Shown here piece by piece: positions 12,201 to 24,001 of a stretch of DNA of 64,000 nt. Position numbers and translations under genes: made by a program. The stretch covers positions 57,193,985 through 57,257,984 of the forward strand of contig OY755252.1 in assembly GCA_963576725.1 (NCBI GenBank). Reading direction: 5' to 3'. The DNA comes from Azorinus chamasolen (lineage: Eukaryota; Mollusca; Bivalvia; Cardiida; Solecurtidae). The notes under the pieces are model-generated. The model searched no databases. It was given only the letters and a program-made list of their open reading frames with translations, and had not been told where the DNA came from. How positions within the stretch are numbered: position 1 is the first letter of the stretch; every line of letters begins with the position of its first letter.

Positions 12201-12849
12201 TAACGAACTGCGAAATGGCTCCGGATTTTATATAGAAATTATTGATTCCGCTATGACTTGGGTCTAGGGTATATAAAATATCATCTTTGCGCATTTATAA
12301 CTGGTTTTGGCCATTTCGTTATTCGGAGGTTGAACTGCGAAATATTTCGTTATTCGAATAACGAACTGCGAAATGGCTCCGGATTTTATATAGAAACCAT
12401 TGATTCCACTATTGCTTGGGTCTAGGGTATCTAAAATATCATCATTACGCATTTATAACTTATTTTGGCCATTTCGTTATTCGGAGGTTGAACTGCGAAA
12501 TCTTTCGTTGTTCGAATAACAAACTGCGAAATGGCTACGGATTTTATATAGAAATCTTTGATTTCACTATCATTTGGGTCTAGGGTATCTAAAATATCTT
12601 CATTACGCATTTATAACTGGTTTTGGCCATTTCGTTATTCGCAGGTTGAACTGCGAAATATTTCGTTATTCGAATAACGAACTGCGAAATGGCTCCGGAT
12701 TTTATATAGAAATCATTGATTCCACTATGATTTGGGTCTATGGTATCTAAAATATCATCTTTGCGCATTTATAGCTGGTTTTGGCCATTTCGTTATTCGG
12801 AGGTTAAACTGCGAAATATTTCGTTATTCGAATAACGAACTGCGAAATG

Positions 12850-15540
12850 GCTCCGGACTGTATATAGAAATCATTGATTCCACTATGACATGGGTCTAGT
12901 GTGTCTAAAATATCATTATTACGCATTTAAAACTTATTTTGGCCATTTCGTTATTCGCAGGTTGAACTGCGAAATATTTCGTTATTCGAATAACGAACAG
13001 CGAAATGGCTCTGGATGTTATATAGAAATCATTGATTCCACTATGACATGGGTCTAGTTTGTCTAAAATATCATTATTACGCATTTAAAACTTATTTTGG
13101 CCGTTTCGTTATTCGCAGGTTGAACTGCAAAATATTTCGTTATTCGAATAACGAACTGCGAAATGGCTCCGGATTTTATATAGAAATCTTTTATTCCACT
13201 ATGATTGAGTCTAGGGTATCTAAAATATCATCTTTGCGCATTTATAGCTGGTTTTGGCCATTTCGTTATTCGGAGGTTGAACTGCGAAATATTTCGTTAT
13301 TCGAAGAACGAACTGCGAAATGGTCCCGGATTTTGTATATAAATCATTGATTCCACTATGACTTGGGTCTAGTGTGTCTAATATATCATTATTACGCATT
13401 TAAAACTTATTTTGGCCATTTCGTTATTCGGAGGTTGAACTGCGAAATCTTTCGTTGTTCGAATAACAAACTGCGAAATGGCTACGGATTTTATATAGAA
13501 ATCTTTGATTTCACTATCATTTGGGTCTAGGGTATCTAAAATATCTTCATTACGCATTTATAACTGGTTTTGGCCATTTCGTTATTCGCAGGTTGAACTG
13601 CGAAATATTTCGTTATTCGAATAATGAACTGCGAAATGGCTCCGGATTTTATATAGAAATCATTGATTCCACTATGATTTGGGTCTATGGTATCTAAAAT
13701 ATCATCTTTGCGCATTTATAGCTGGTTTTGGCCATTTCGTTATTCGGAGGTTAAACTGCGAAATATTTCGTTATTCGAATAACGAACTGCGAAATGGCTC
13801 CGGACTGTATATAGAAATCATTGATTCCACTATGACATGGGTCTAGTGCGTCTAAAATATCATTATTACGCATTTAAAACTTATTTTGGCCATTTCGTTA
13901 TTCGCAGGTTGAACTGCGAAATATTTCGTTATTCGAATAACGAACAGCGAAATGGCTCTGGATGTTATATAGAAATCATTGATTCCACTATGACATGGGT
14001 CTAGTTTGTCTAAAATATCATTATTACGCATTTAAAACTTATTTTGGCCGTTTCGTTATTCGCAGGTTGAACTGCGAAATATTTCGTTATTCGAATAACG
14101 AACTGCGAAATGGCTCCGGATTTTATATTGAAATCTTTGATTCCACTATGATTTGGGTCTAGGGTATCTAAAATATCATCTTTGCGCATTTATAGCTGGT
14201 TTTGGCCGTTTCGTTATTCGCAGGTTGAACTGCGAAATATTTCGTTATTCGAAGAACGAACTGCGAAATGGTCCCGAATTTTGTATAGAAATCATTGATT
14301 CTACTATGACTCGGGTCTAGTGTGTCTAAAATATCATTATTACGCATTTAAAACTTATTTTGGCCATTTCGTTATTCGCAGGTTGAACTGCGAAATATTT
14401 CGTTATTCGAATAATGAACTGCGAAATGGCTCCGGATTTTATATAGAAATCATTGATTCCACTATGATTTGGGTCTATGGTATCTAAAATATCATCTTTG
14501 CGCATTTATAGCTGGTTTTGGCCATTTCGTTATTCGGAGGTTAAACTGCGAAATATTTCGTTATTCGAATAACGAACTGCGAAATGGCTCCGGACTGTAT
14601 ATAGAAATCATTGATTCCACTATGACATGGGTCTAGTGCGTCTAAAATATCATTATTACGCATTTAAAACTTATTTTGGCCATTTCGTTATTCGCAGGTT
14701 GAACTGCGAAATATTTCGTTATTCGAATAACGAACAGCGAAATGGCTCTGGATGTTATATAGAAATCATTGATTCCACTATGACATGGGTCTAGTTTGTC
14801 TAAAATATCATTATTACGCATTTAAAACTTATTTTGGCCGTTTCGTTATTCGCAGGTTGAACTGCGAAATATTTCGTTATTCGAATAACGAACTGCGAAA
14901 TGGCTCCGGATTTTATATTGAAATCTTTGATTCCACTATGATTTGGGTCTAGGGTATCTAAAATATCATCTTTGCGCATTTATAGCTGGTTTTGGCCGTT
15001 TCGTTATTCGCAGGTTGAACTGCGAAATATTTCGTTATTCGAAGAACGAACTGCGAAATGGTCCCGAATTTTGTATAGAAATCATTGATTCTACTATGAC
15101 TCGGGTCTAGTGTGTCTAAAATATCATTATTACGCATTTAAAACTTATTTTGGCCATTTCGTTATTCGCAGGTTGAACTGCGAAATATTTCGTTATTCGA
15201 ATAACGAACTGCGAAATGGCTCCGGATTTTATATAGAAATCATTGATTCCACTATGACATGGGTCTAGTGTGTCTAAAATATCATCTTTGCGCATTTATA
15301 GCTGGTTTTGGCCATTTCGTTATTCAGAGGTTGAACTGCGAAATATTTTGTTATTCGAATAACGAACTGCGAAATGGCTCCGGACTGTATATAGAAATCA
15401 TTGATTCCACTATGACATGGGTCTAGTGTGTCTAAAATATCATTATTACGCATTTAAAACTTATTTTGGCCATTTCGTTATTCGCAGGTTGAACTGCGAA
15501 ATATTTCGTTATTCGAATAACGAACTGCGAAATGGCTCTG
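12850..15540 (-). repeat. Higher-order repeat inside right satellite (790-bp 5-mer)
   Basis: The variant CTCCGGACTGTATATAGAAA appears at 12851, 13798, 14588 and 15378: spacings 947, 790 and 790 bp (6, 5 and 5 monomers). Private markers (CGAACAGCGAAATGG, GAATAATGAACTGCG, TCGAAGAACGAACTG) recur in register over 13600-15180. Confidence 0.85.
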
Positions 15541-16734
15541 GATTTTATATAGAAATCATTGATTCCACTATGACATGGGTCTAGTGTGTCTAAAATATCA
15601 TTATTACGCAGTTAAAACTTATTTTGGCCATTTCGTTATTCGCAGGTTGAACTGCAAAATATTTCGTTGTTCGAATAACGAACTGCGAAATGGCTCCGGA
15701 TTTTATATAGAAATCTTTTATTCCACTATGATTGAGTCTAGGGTATCTAAAATATCATCTTTGCGCATTTATAGCTGGTTTTGGCCATTTCGTTATTCGG
15801 AGGTTGAACTGCGAAATATTTCGTTATTCGAAGAACGAACTGCGAAATGGTCCCGGATTTTGTATATAAATCATTGATTCCACTATGACTTTGGTCTAGT
15901 GTGTCTAAAATATCATTATTACGCATTTAAAACTTATTTTGGCCATTTCGTTATTCGGAGGTTGAACTGCGAAATATTTCGGTTTTCGAGTAACGAACTG
16001 TGAAATGGCTCCGGATTTTATATATAAATCATTAATTCAACTATGACTTGTGTCTAGGGTATCTAAAATATCATCTTTGCGCATTTATAACTGCTTTTTG
16101 TCATTTCGTTTTTCGGAGATTGAACTGCGAAATATTTCGTTATTCGAATAACGAACTGCGAAATGGTTCCGGATTTTATATAGAAATTATTGATTCCACT
16201 ATGACTTTGGTCTAGGGTATCTGAAATATCATCTTTGCGCATTTATAACTGGTTTTGGCCATTTCGTTATTCGGAGGTTGAACTGCGAAATATTTCGTTA
16301 TTCGAATAACGAACTGCGAAATGGCTCCGGATTTTATTTAGAAACCATTGATTCCACTATTGCTTGGGTCTAGGGTATCTAAAATATCATCTTTGCGCAT
16401 ATATAGCTGGTTTTGGCCATTTCGTTATTCGGAGGTTGAATTGCGAAATATTTCGTTATTGGAATAACGAAATGCGAAATGGTCCCGTATTTATTATATA
16501 TAAATCATTGCTTCCGCTATGAAGGGGGTCTAGTGTGTTTAAAATATCATCTTTACCCATTTAAAACTTAATTTGGCCATTTCGTTATTCGGAGGTTGAA
16601 CTGCGAAATATTTCGTTATTCGAATAACGAACTGCGAAATGACTCCGTATTTAATATATAAATCATTGATTCCACTATGACTGGGGCCTACGGTGTCTAA
16701 AATATTATCTCTGATAATTTATAATTAATTTGTA

Positions 16735-16830
16735 TCATTTCGTTATTCGAATAACGAACTGCGAAATATTTCGTTATTCGAATAACGAACTGCGAAATAT
16801 TTCGTTATTCAAATAATGATCTGCAAAATG
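16735..16830 (-). repeat. Core-only satellite segment, ~32-bp period
   Basis: Three successive palindrome cores without linker (CATTTCGTTATTCGAATAAC, then GCGAAATATTTCGTTATTCG twice) inside the decaying end of the right array. Confidence 0.8.
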
Positions 16831-17133
16831 GCTCTGGAATTAATATATTAATATTTGATTTCACTATGACTGGAGTGTACAGTGTCTAAAATATCATCAT
16901 TGAACATTAAAACTCGTTATTCAGAGGTAGAACTACGAACTATTTCATTATTCAAATGGCTCCGGATAGTATATACATGATTTTATTTTCATATGAATTA
17001 GATCTACAGTGTCTTGAATATATTCGGATATTGAACTAGGACCTAATTTGTTATTCGAATGAAAACTCCAAAGTGGCCTGACTTTTATATGTACCCGCGA
17101 TAATCCGGTTCTGCAGTATCTAGAATATAATTA

Positions 17134-17343
17134 CAGTAAAACCCCTCTAATGCGAACACCAAAATGGGGCATAATTCTGTCTGGCAGAGACAGGTGGTAG
17201 CTTAATGCAGAACGAAAGTTATGCAGAAAACTCCTATGGGAACTTTCTGCATTACTTTCATCCTGCATTAAGCTACCACCCGCTAATACAGACACCTATG
17301 GTTATTATGTTAGTGTTCGCATTAGAGGGGTTCTTCTGTACTG
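17134..17343. mobile_element. pogo-like MITE inserted in decayed satellite
   Basis: Starts CAGTAAAACCCCTCTAATGC and ends GCATTAGAGGGGTTCTTCTG TACTG. The left flank is TA and the right flank TT, so one target copy is mutated. Internal arms GGTGGTAGCTTAATGCAG and CTGCATTAAGCTACCACC pair well. Same family as 5625 and 53656. Confidence 0.8.
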
Positions 17344-17394
17344 TTAATTTATAGCTTAATTGACCATTTCGTTATTCGTAAATTGAATTGCAAA

Positions 17395-17515
17395 CTATTT
17401 CGTTATTCACATGCGAATAACGAACTGCGAAATATTTCGTTGTTCGTTATTCGAATAACGAACTGCGAAATATTTCGCAGTTCGTTATTCGAATAACGAA
17501 CTGCGAACTGCGAAC
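17395..17515. repeat. Core palindromes in both orientations at the array terminus
   Basis: GAACTGCGAAATATTTCG alternates with CGAAATATTTCGCAGTTCG, so the core switches orientation within about 100 bp; the array stops right after, at GAACTGCGAACTGCGAACTGG. This is the physical end of the right array. Confidence 0.8.
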
Positions 17516-17538
17516 TGGCAGCCAACTTAACGCTGCCG

Positions 17539-18492
17539 AAATTTTTTTCCTATTGGGTCTATATATGTATTGAAAGGTATCTAACTACGACAGATCAGCG
17601 GCGGAAAATACAACAGTCATGTTTTTCAAAGTCTTACAGCAAAGCCAATTCAACACCGATTTTAATCAGTTTGGTCTTGATCCGTTCCAAATTCCATATG
17701 CTAAGCGGCTATGTTAGTGCTTTCCTTAAATATTGCCCCGTCTTGTCGCTGCAAGACCGCGAATTTGAAAATACGCTAGAGCGAAACGATGTGACTCCCG
17801 CCAGGATGCATAGAAGTATATAGGGGGGTCTGTATTCGTTAAACTTTTCAGCAAAAACGCGAATTATGCTGAAACACATTCGAAAAACATTCAACTTACC
17901 GCAGTTAAAACGGTGCTGGCTATTTGTAGTCTGCTATGAGACGCCAGTTTTCTTTCTCCTACTTTCGTTTTGAACGGAGGTGGCCAAATCGCTGTGGCCC
18001 GGATTTTTGCATATCGAATAGTTTATGAGCCGGGTCACAGCAAAATGGTCGCATCCGTTCAAAAGGAAAGTAGGAGAAAGAAAGCTGGCGCCTCGTAGCT
18101 GACTGGAAATAGTAAGCACCGTTTTAATTGCGGTGAGTTTAATGTTTTTAGATAGTGTTTAACCATAATTCGCGTTTTTGTTGAAAAGATTAACGAATAC
18201 AGATCCCCCTATATACGTCTATGCATCCTGGCGGGAGTCACATCGTTTCGCTCTAGCGTTTTTTCAAATTCGCGGTCTTGCAGCGACAAGACGGAGCAAT
18301 ATTTAAGGAAAGCACTAACATAGCCGCTTAGCATATGGAATTTGGAACGGATCAAGACCAAACTGATTGAAATCGGTGTTGAATTGGCTTTGCTGTAAGA
18401 CTTTGAAAAACATGACTGTTGTATTTTCCGCCGCTGATCTGTCGTAGTTAGATACCTTTCAATACATATATAGACCCGATAGGAAATTTTTT
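17539..18492. mobile_element. Fold-back (long palindrome) element, ~950 bp
   Basis: Left arm 17539-18002 and right arm 18029-18492 are near-identical inverted copies (e.g. ATGTATTGAAAGGTATCTAA versus TTAGATACCTTTCAATACAT; GAGCGAAACGATGTGACTCC versus GGAGTCACATCGTTTCGCTC), with a spacer of about 26 nt. Outer ends are AAATTTTTTTCCTAT and ATAGGAAATTTTTT. No target duplication could be defined. No transposase is encoded; the short ORFs in the arms mirror each other. Confidence 0.9.
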
Positions 18493-18573
18493 CCGGGTCG
18501 TGTTTTTCTCGTTTTTCGGAGTGGTTTTAGGTTCAAATAGATAGTTTTAGGCCAGTTGAACATGCATCGATCA

Positions 18574-18576
<3 letters not shown>

Positions 18577-18604
<28 letters not shown>

Positions 18605-18622
18605 GGGGGGGGGGGGGGGGGG
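18577..18622 (+). repeat. Homopolymer junction poly(T)-poly(G)
   Basis: A run of more than 20 T passes directly into about 18 G. Length is likely to be unreliable in sequencing. Confidence 0.9.
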
Positions 18623-18639
18623 TTTCCATGAATGAGTCC

Positions 18640-19620
18640 AAGCATGCGTCGGGCACCTTTGATTCAGATGAGACACCGAGTAATGCCTAGTTTACATTTG
18701 CCCTGCGATGAGTTTACGGCGCCCGTAGACTCGACGTAACGTCATTAATTTTTCGTGCGCTCTCCGTAGTCCGTACGGAGGCAGGCAGTCGCCGGGTGAT
18801 TTTCATACGGATTTCATACGGGACATACTTCTTAGCGCAATGGCAAACAGAATAGACCCAGGGTCTGTCCTGTTTGCTAATGAAATAGTAGAGATATGAT
18901 GCTAGAGTTTTTACCATGGTCAAAAAGTCATAGTATCATCATTAAAAATCAACTAATCAATTATTTTCATACATTCATTATTTCTTACTTGAACATTCAT
19001 GAACTCTTTCGCGGCCAATGTCACATCTGTAATTTCCTATGCAAACAGTTTAGATCCAAATGTAACTTGATGTCTCATTAGGATACAAACTGTTGTTTGT
19101 TGGATTGACTACTTTTTTAGATAAAAAATGAAGAAAATTAAAAATAAATACAATGTAGCAGACGACTAATGTTTCAGGCGACAAAATTCGAAAGCGAAAT
19201 AGAACTTTAAATGGGCTACGAGTGAATTAAATGATACATGTATTTTTTGTGATACGTTTCACAGTAGATTTGTCTTCAAGTTCCTTAAACACATGAGTAT
19301 ATGGGATGTCAAACAGTCTGGGTCCCGATGAGACACCGAGTTATCCAAGCTGTTCTCAAAGTTAATCAGATTTTCATCCATTTCAGCAAGTCCTACATGT
19401 ATAAATTAACTTCCGGCAATCAAGATTGAAGACAGCTCCTACTTGAAGACGATAATTTTAGCAGAATAAATTTATTTGGCAGCAAAAGGATTAAGCAAGG
19501 AAAATTGTACTCGATGACAATATCATTAGAACCCTCTAATAGTACATATGTAACACGAAAATGATGTGAGTGAATTTTAAAATCTCTCTTAACCGGATAT
19601 TCAAATTAGTATCAATGCCA
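18640..19620. other. Mosaic of degraded MITE pieces
   Basis: No gene. CAAACAGAATAGACCCAGGG (18845) with GTCTGTCCTGTTTGC is a short form of the piggyBac-MITE core; GCAAACAGTTTAGATCC...GGATACAAACTGTTG (19040-19093) and GTCAAACAGTCTGGGTCCCG (19309) belong to the AACAGTTTGGATCC half-palindrome family. The rest is AT-rich filler. Confidence 0.5.
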
Positions 19621-19631
19621 GTCTGAAATAC

Positions 19632-19750
19632 TGGAGACAGCTTAATGCAGGATGAAAGTCATGCTGAAAGCTCCTTCTTATGCGAAAAACTCATTTGGAA
19701 GCTTTATGCATGACTTTCACCCTGTATTAAGTAGCCATCTGTCTAAACAG
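19632..19750. mobile_element. Inner hairpin of a pogo-like MITE (ends lost)
   Basis: GACAGCTTAATGCAGGATGA with GAAAGTCATGCTGAAAGCTC pairs with AGCTTTATGCATGACTTTCA and CCCTGTATTAAG. This matches the internal arms of the family at 17134 and 53656, but CAGT ends are not found. Confidence 0.6.
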
Positions 19751-19759
19751 ACTTTTAAA

Positions 19760-21240
19760 GCGTAAAATATTGATGAAGGGCAAAGAGGAAATAACGCCCA
19801 TGGGCAAATCATTTGTCACGGATAGTATTGGGATAGTACGTGTCCTCGGCCATTACTTAAAACTGTCCCTGAAACAGAATTTTAATGCATTTGCGCAAAC
19901 AGGTTATACCCAGGTCAGAAGATCATGTAGGAGTCGTCTGGTGAGGGTCTGCTCTACGTACTTATGAAATAATATAAAGCTGATTATGTAGTTTCTGCTA
20001 TTTTCAAAAGAAGACATGTAATCATAAATTAAAGTATTACAGAAGTAAAGCTAATAAATATTCATGATGTACATATTTCTTTCATGAATAAATAGCAGGA
20101 ACTGTTTGCCCTTTACTGAATATTTATGTCGGAAATAATTACTGAATGGATAATTATATAAATAGCCTCTTTTTTATTATAACACACGAACACATGAATG
20201 TTTAGCTAAGGCAGAAACTGCAGGATCAGGTCTATGTTATTGCATAAGCAACAAGAGTAGATCCTGATCATTCAGCTCGTATAGGAGCAGTCTGTGTCAA
20301 CTCTGTTTTCAAAGGTGTTGAAACGAGCATCTACGGAATAAATGGTTAACCATTTGTTGATTTATACCAATAAAAAATCCACAGGGGTTAAAGTATGCTG
20401 GATATTTCGTTTCTGACAGATACATCTACATCCCTATTATTGGAATCACTGCACGCCCAATACGTCGCTCAAATTAACTCTGTTGATGGAAGACAACTTG
20501 CGGATGTATCTGGGTTTATTCACTTTAACTCGGTGTCTCGTCAGGATCCAAGCTGTTCGATACTCCGTCTTTAGATGCTTGATTGAATAGAATGTAGTCA
20601 AAACTGCACCCGATCAAAATCTGAGCAGTGGACAATGATCTTTCAATATTTGCAGACGAAATTTATTTAGCGGCAAACTTTTCACTTTGTAGCTGATAAT
20701 ATCACCCGTAAGTTGAATTACATCTGAACTATAATACGTTTTCATGAACATGATCATAAATTCCCATTGAACCGACACACGGACGGACGAACAGACATAG
20801 GGTCGACTATTCAGACTTTTTTAAAAAGAAAAATGTAATATGATAAACAAAGTTTGACCCTGATGAGAGGGCCACTTTATACTATTTGCAAAGACTGAAA
20901 GTTCTAGTATACAAATAAAAAGTCCCGGATATAGACAAATATTGTATACCCTGACTCGTCACTGGGTGCATCATTTCAACAATTGCAAATTTTAAAGTAG
21001 CTCTTTTGACACGGCGTTGGATGAAATTATATTATACCTCAGCTTCATTGTCTTTATAAATTCGGATAATGACTTGTGTCATATTATTACTGTTAGAATC
21101 TACTGTATCAAAGCTGGAGATATGTTACTGTTAACAGGTGTCATTTAATGACGCCATTTCCCAATGCTCTGTATGAATGTTAATCTTCACATGAACAAAA
21201 ATCAGCCATAAATTGAAATGATGTCGATCATCAGTATGAC
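19760..21240. other. AT-rich spacer with piggyBac-MITE fragments
   Basis: AGTAGATCCTGATCATTCAG / ATAGGAGCAGTCTG at 20256-20293 is a degraded MITE core, and GTGTCTCGTCAGGATCCAAG (20533) a half-palindrome. A GGACGGACGAACAGACA stretch at ~20783 looks like a HINE microsatellite remnant. No exon supported. Confidence 0.45.
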
Positions 21241-21247
21241 CTCTGTA

Positions 21248-21675
21248 CAGTAAAACTTTCTTAAGCGGCCATCAAAATGTCTAATTGTGGATCTGTAAGG
21301 CAGATCGTAGCTTAATGCATGTCAAAAGTACTGCAAAAAGTTCCTATAGGAGTGTGCTGTATTACTTTTGCCTTGCATTAAACACTACTCTTTTCAATTA
21401 TGAACGGACGCTTAACCCTTCTCTTGCTGAATTTTAAAATACATTTCTCCTTCTTTACCCTTGCCCTGTTGTATAATTACATTATATCTTAACTGTGTAC
21501 AAGTATTTCGCTGTGCAATCACTGCTGTGGCGTGCACTGGTTGCACAATCAACTTGTAAATAGTGCAGACCCTGATAAGACAGCTCCTGCAGGAGCTGTC
21601 TCATCTGGGTCTTCACTATTTACTGGTAGGTATATTGACGTGAATAGCAAGCGAAGGGTTAAGACATGTTTACTG
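21248..21675. mobile_element. pogo-like MITE, interrupted by a piggyBac MITE
   Basis: Left end TA-CAGTAAAACTTTCTTAAGCG at 21246. The matching right end is split: GAACGGACGCTTAA before 21416 and GACATGTTTACTG after 21662. Together they mirror the left end, including its CTTAAG. The right target dinucleotide reads TG rather than TA. Internal hairpin GTAGCTTAATGCATGTCAAA / TTTTGCCTTGCATTAAACACT. Confidence 0.75.
21416..21658. mobile_element. piggyBac-type MITE nested in a pogo-like MITE
   Basis: TTAA at 21412-21415 and 21659-21662, ends CCCTTCTC and CGAAGGG. Core GCAGACCCTGATAAGACAGC, then TCCTGCAGGA, then GCTGTCTCATCTGGGTCT forms a near-perfect palindrome (21562-21615). The host arm shows CTTAAG at the equivalent undisturbed site, giving a direct TTAA empty-site argument. 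Confidence 0.85.
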
Positions 21676-22112
21676 TGCGTTGGTTGTTCGTGGTTTTACG
21701 TTAGTAACGTCGTTAAACGTAGTGTGAAAGGTTTTGCTTTTTTGTCCGTCGTTTGTCTCTATGCTATCCAGTTCATTGGGGGTTATCTTGGTAAATATAT
21801 ATAAACTTGATGTTAAAAATTGAAATGCAGTGTACATAAGACAGGAGTTTCTTTCCTCGACGTTTGACAAAGCAGTTTTCACTGAGAAAATACAATTTAG
21901 AACATTCTGTACGTATTTAACGTGCATTTATTGCTCGCCAGTTAATGATGTTTGAACCATTCTAATGTTAAATATTGAAATGTTTATCCGTCCACAATGA
22001 ATATGAATTAGTTGAATCATTATACGTTTAGATCAAATGTAGACACTGAATAATTATGTCCTATTGTGCAGACTGATACCAAACAGCTCCTCTAGGAATT
22101 CTCTACATGTAC

Positions 22113-22290
22113 AGTTAAACGTCGATATCTCGAACTTCAATAGACCATAAAAATTACTTATAACAGAGAATCGAGTCATCCAATTTCTAATGTGAACTGT
22201 TGCTCAAATTCACAATTTAATACAGGTTTTCAGAGCTTTCAGCATTACTTTACATCTGTATTAAGCTGTCACATTTGTAGTCATATGCGT
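22113..22290. mobile_element. Degraded pogo-like MITE fragment
   Basis: ACAGTTAAACGTCGATATCT resembles a CAGT-type end and CAGCATTACTTTACATCTGT plus ATTAAGCTGTCAC the inner right arm of the family. No clean right terminus. Confidence 0.4.
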
Positions 22291-22962
22291 AGTGATACGT
22301 TTTCAGTTTCCATCAGTTCAGCTGTATTTGCAAAATGCAATTATGCACTAAAATATGCAGGCTACTAGAATGGGAATGGTGAAGAAAAATACACCATCGT
22401 AGGTCAATTTATTACCTTCCAAGACCGTGTATAATAATCATTATTACCAAAGACAGGCAAAATGACTAGAACACATGTAAGTCAGTACACGGCCTGTTGG
22501 TTGTCCTCAAATGTGATCGTTTTGAAAACAACGTGATCTTGTTGAAAACAAATGGACAAAATGTCTTCTTTAAAAACAAATTAGCTGACGACATACTCGG
22601 TCAACAGTTTACAGCGTGCTTATGGTTTTATATCATGATGAAATCACCAAAAGTATGATCTCCTGCAGATTCCGCTTACCTCTAATTTGTTCAAGCTTTT
22701 GAAAAAAACAAACTTGATCGACTGTCAAACAACTTGGGTCCAGATGATTCTCGGCGTCTCGCCCGGAACCAAGATGTTTGTAAATGCCAGATCGCGCTTA
22801 GCAGGAGTAGGGTTTACTATTGTTGATGACAATGTATGGGTCTTTTGTAAAATTCCAAACGCAAGTAGCTACATGACACCATCATCTATCTCCTAAACGG
22901 TCAGAATAAAGATAATAAAATGTTTGAAAAAAAAACACCTTGGGGTATCAGCGATCTGTTTT

Positions 22963-23260
22963 CAGGGTTGCCACAAACCAGAGGAAACAAAATTCCCTGA
23001 CAATTCCCTGACATAATTTCAAAATTCCCTGACACATTACGTCGCGAAATTTGGGTCTTTCTGTCATAATTTCTATAATACGTAATGGATTTTTAAAATA
23101 TATAACATTCATTCTCATGTTTTCAAAATTCCCTGACAATTCCCTGAAATTTGTCTATATTTTCGAAATTCCCTGACAGTTCTCAAAATTCCCTGACAAT
23201 TCCCTGACCTTGAAAAAAATAAAAATTTCCCTGACTTTTCCCTGACGCGTGGCAACCCTG
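22963..23260. mobile_element. hAT-like MITE with CAGGGTTGCCAC ends
   Basis: Begins CAGGGTTGCCACAAACC and ends GCGTGGCAACCCTG; inside, ATTCCCTGACAATTCCCTGA is repeated many times in direct orientation, a subterminal-repeat pattern. CAGGG ends suggest hAT, but I could not define an 8-bp target duplication (flanks share only GTTTT). No coding capacity. Confidence 0.65.
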
Positions 23261-23339
23261 GTTTTAACACATTCCCTGATAGGCTAGTAATCTACTGAAA
23301 GGGAGCATTTACTAGAAAATGCCTTTAGAATTGAAGTTT

Positions 23340-23406
23340 GGAAACCATTGTGATAAATAGAGCATGTGCTCCTTTGGAACAGACACTATTTATCACTATG
23401 GTTTCA
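23340..23406. repeat. Single 60-bp palindrome (AATAGAGCA type)
   Basis: AACCATTGTGATAAATAGAG, CATGTGCTCCTTTGGAACAG, then CTATTTATCACTATGGTTTC: an inverted repeat of the same family that is tandemly arrayed at 47275-48310. Confidence 0.8.
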
Positions 23407-23563
23407 AAACGTGATTTTCAGAGGCGTCAATATGAGGTAAAGTGCTTTTAAAGGCACATAAACGCCGGAGAAAATAGTGCGGATGGACCGTGCCGAACTG
23501 ACGGTATGTAAATAAATCGAGTATAGTTAGCCTTTTTCCGGCTTCTGGTGGATCCTTGATGTT

Positions 23564-23632
23564 TACAAACAGTTTGGATCCAACTGATACACTGAATAAG
23601 TCTAGGTCTCATCAGGATACAAACTGTTTGAC
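23564..23632. repeat. AACAGTTTGGATCC palindrome
   Basis: CAAACAGTTTGGATCCAACTG...GGATACAAACTGTTTGACA is an inverted repeat. The motif recurs at 7408, 19040, 20540, 22725, 34207 (three tandem copies) and 40600. Confidence 0.65.
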
Positions 23633-23750
23633 ACCCTAATTGCCTTTTGATAGAGATGCTGATTATAAATTGAATTTTGAAAACGTAGAGGATGACAATT
23701 GTATAAAAATAGTTGGTCGGCGGGCTAAAGGTCAGATAGACATGTATTAA

Positions 23751-24001
23751 CCCTTTTCCGTGAGAACTATGTTGATTCCAAATTTCAATACCTACATTGT
23801 ACTGAATATTCAAGGATAACTAGTTATAATGAAATGTAGACGGTGGAACATTGTAGCCATTTTAGAATCTAAGGAAACGGATATATCAAATTCCTTCAGA
23901 ATACAGAGCAGACCTTAACAGGACGGCTCCTATAGGAGTCATCTGGTCTGGGTTTACTCTGTTTGCAAATGTGTGAAAAGGCAGTTATATGAAGGGAAGT
24001 G
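23751..24001. mobile_element. piggyBac-type MITE
   Basis: TTAA at 23747-23750 and 24002-24005. It holds GAATATTCAAGG near the left end and the core AGAGCAGACCTTAACAGGAC/GGCTCCTATAGGAGTC/ATCTGGTCTGGGTTTACTCT (23903-23960). Confidence 0.65.

Larger units (their letters stand above)
9028..17520 (-). repeat. Satellite array, ~158-bp monomer (right array, opposite orientation)
   Basis: Around 48 monomers, each the reverse complement of the left-array unit: GGCCATTTCGTTATTCGGAGG, TTGAACTGCGAAATATTTCG, the TTCGTTATTCGAATAACGAA palindrome, then CTCCGGATTTTATATAGAAA and type A (GTGTGTCTAAAATATCATTA) or type B (GGGTATCTAAAATATCATCT) linkers. Type B is far more frequent here than in the left array. Monomers degrade from about 16480 and the array is interrupted by a pogo-like MITE at 17134-17343. 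Confidence 0.97.

Noticed and set aside
13048..15877. 100-codon ORFs in the satellite (13048-13350 and 15575-15877), plus several 62-65-codon ones
   Set aside because: They are two or more monomers read through; they recur at multiples of 158 bp and have no start or splice context.
22963..23260. 8-bp target duplication for the CAGGGTTGCCAC element
   Set aside because: Flanks share only GTTTT and not in the right register.
23448..23813. 121-codon minus-strand ORF
   Set aside because: Overlaps a MITE palindrome and a piggyBac-MITE end; no domain or splice context.
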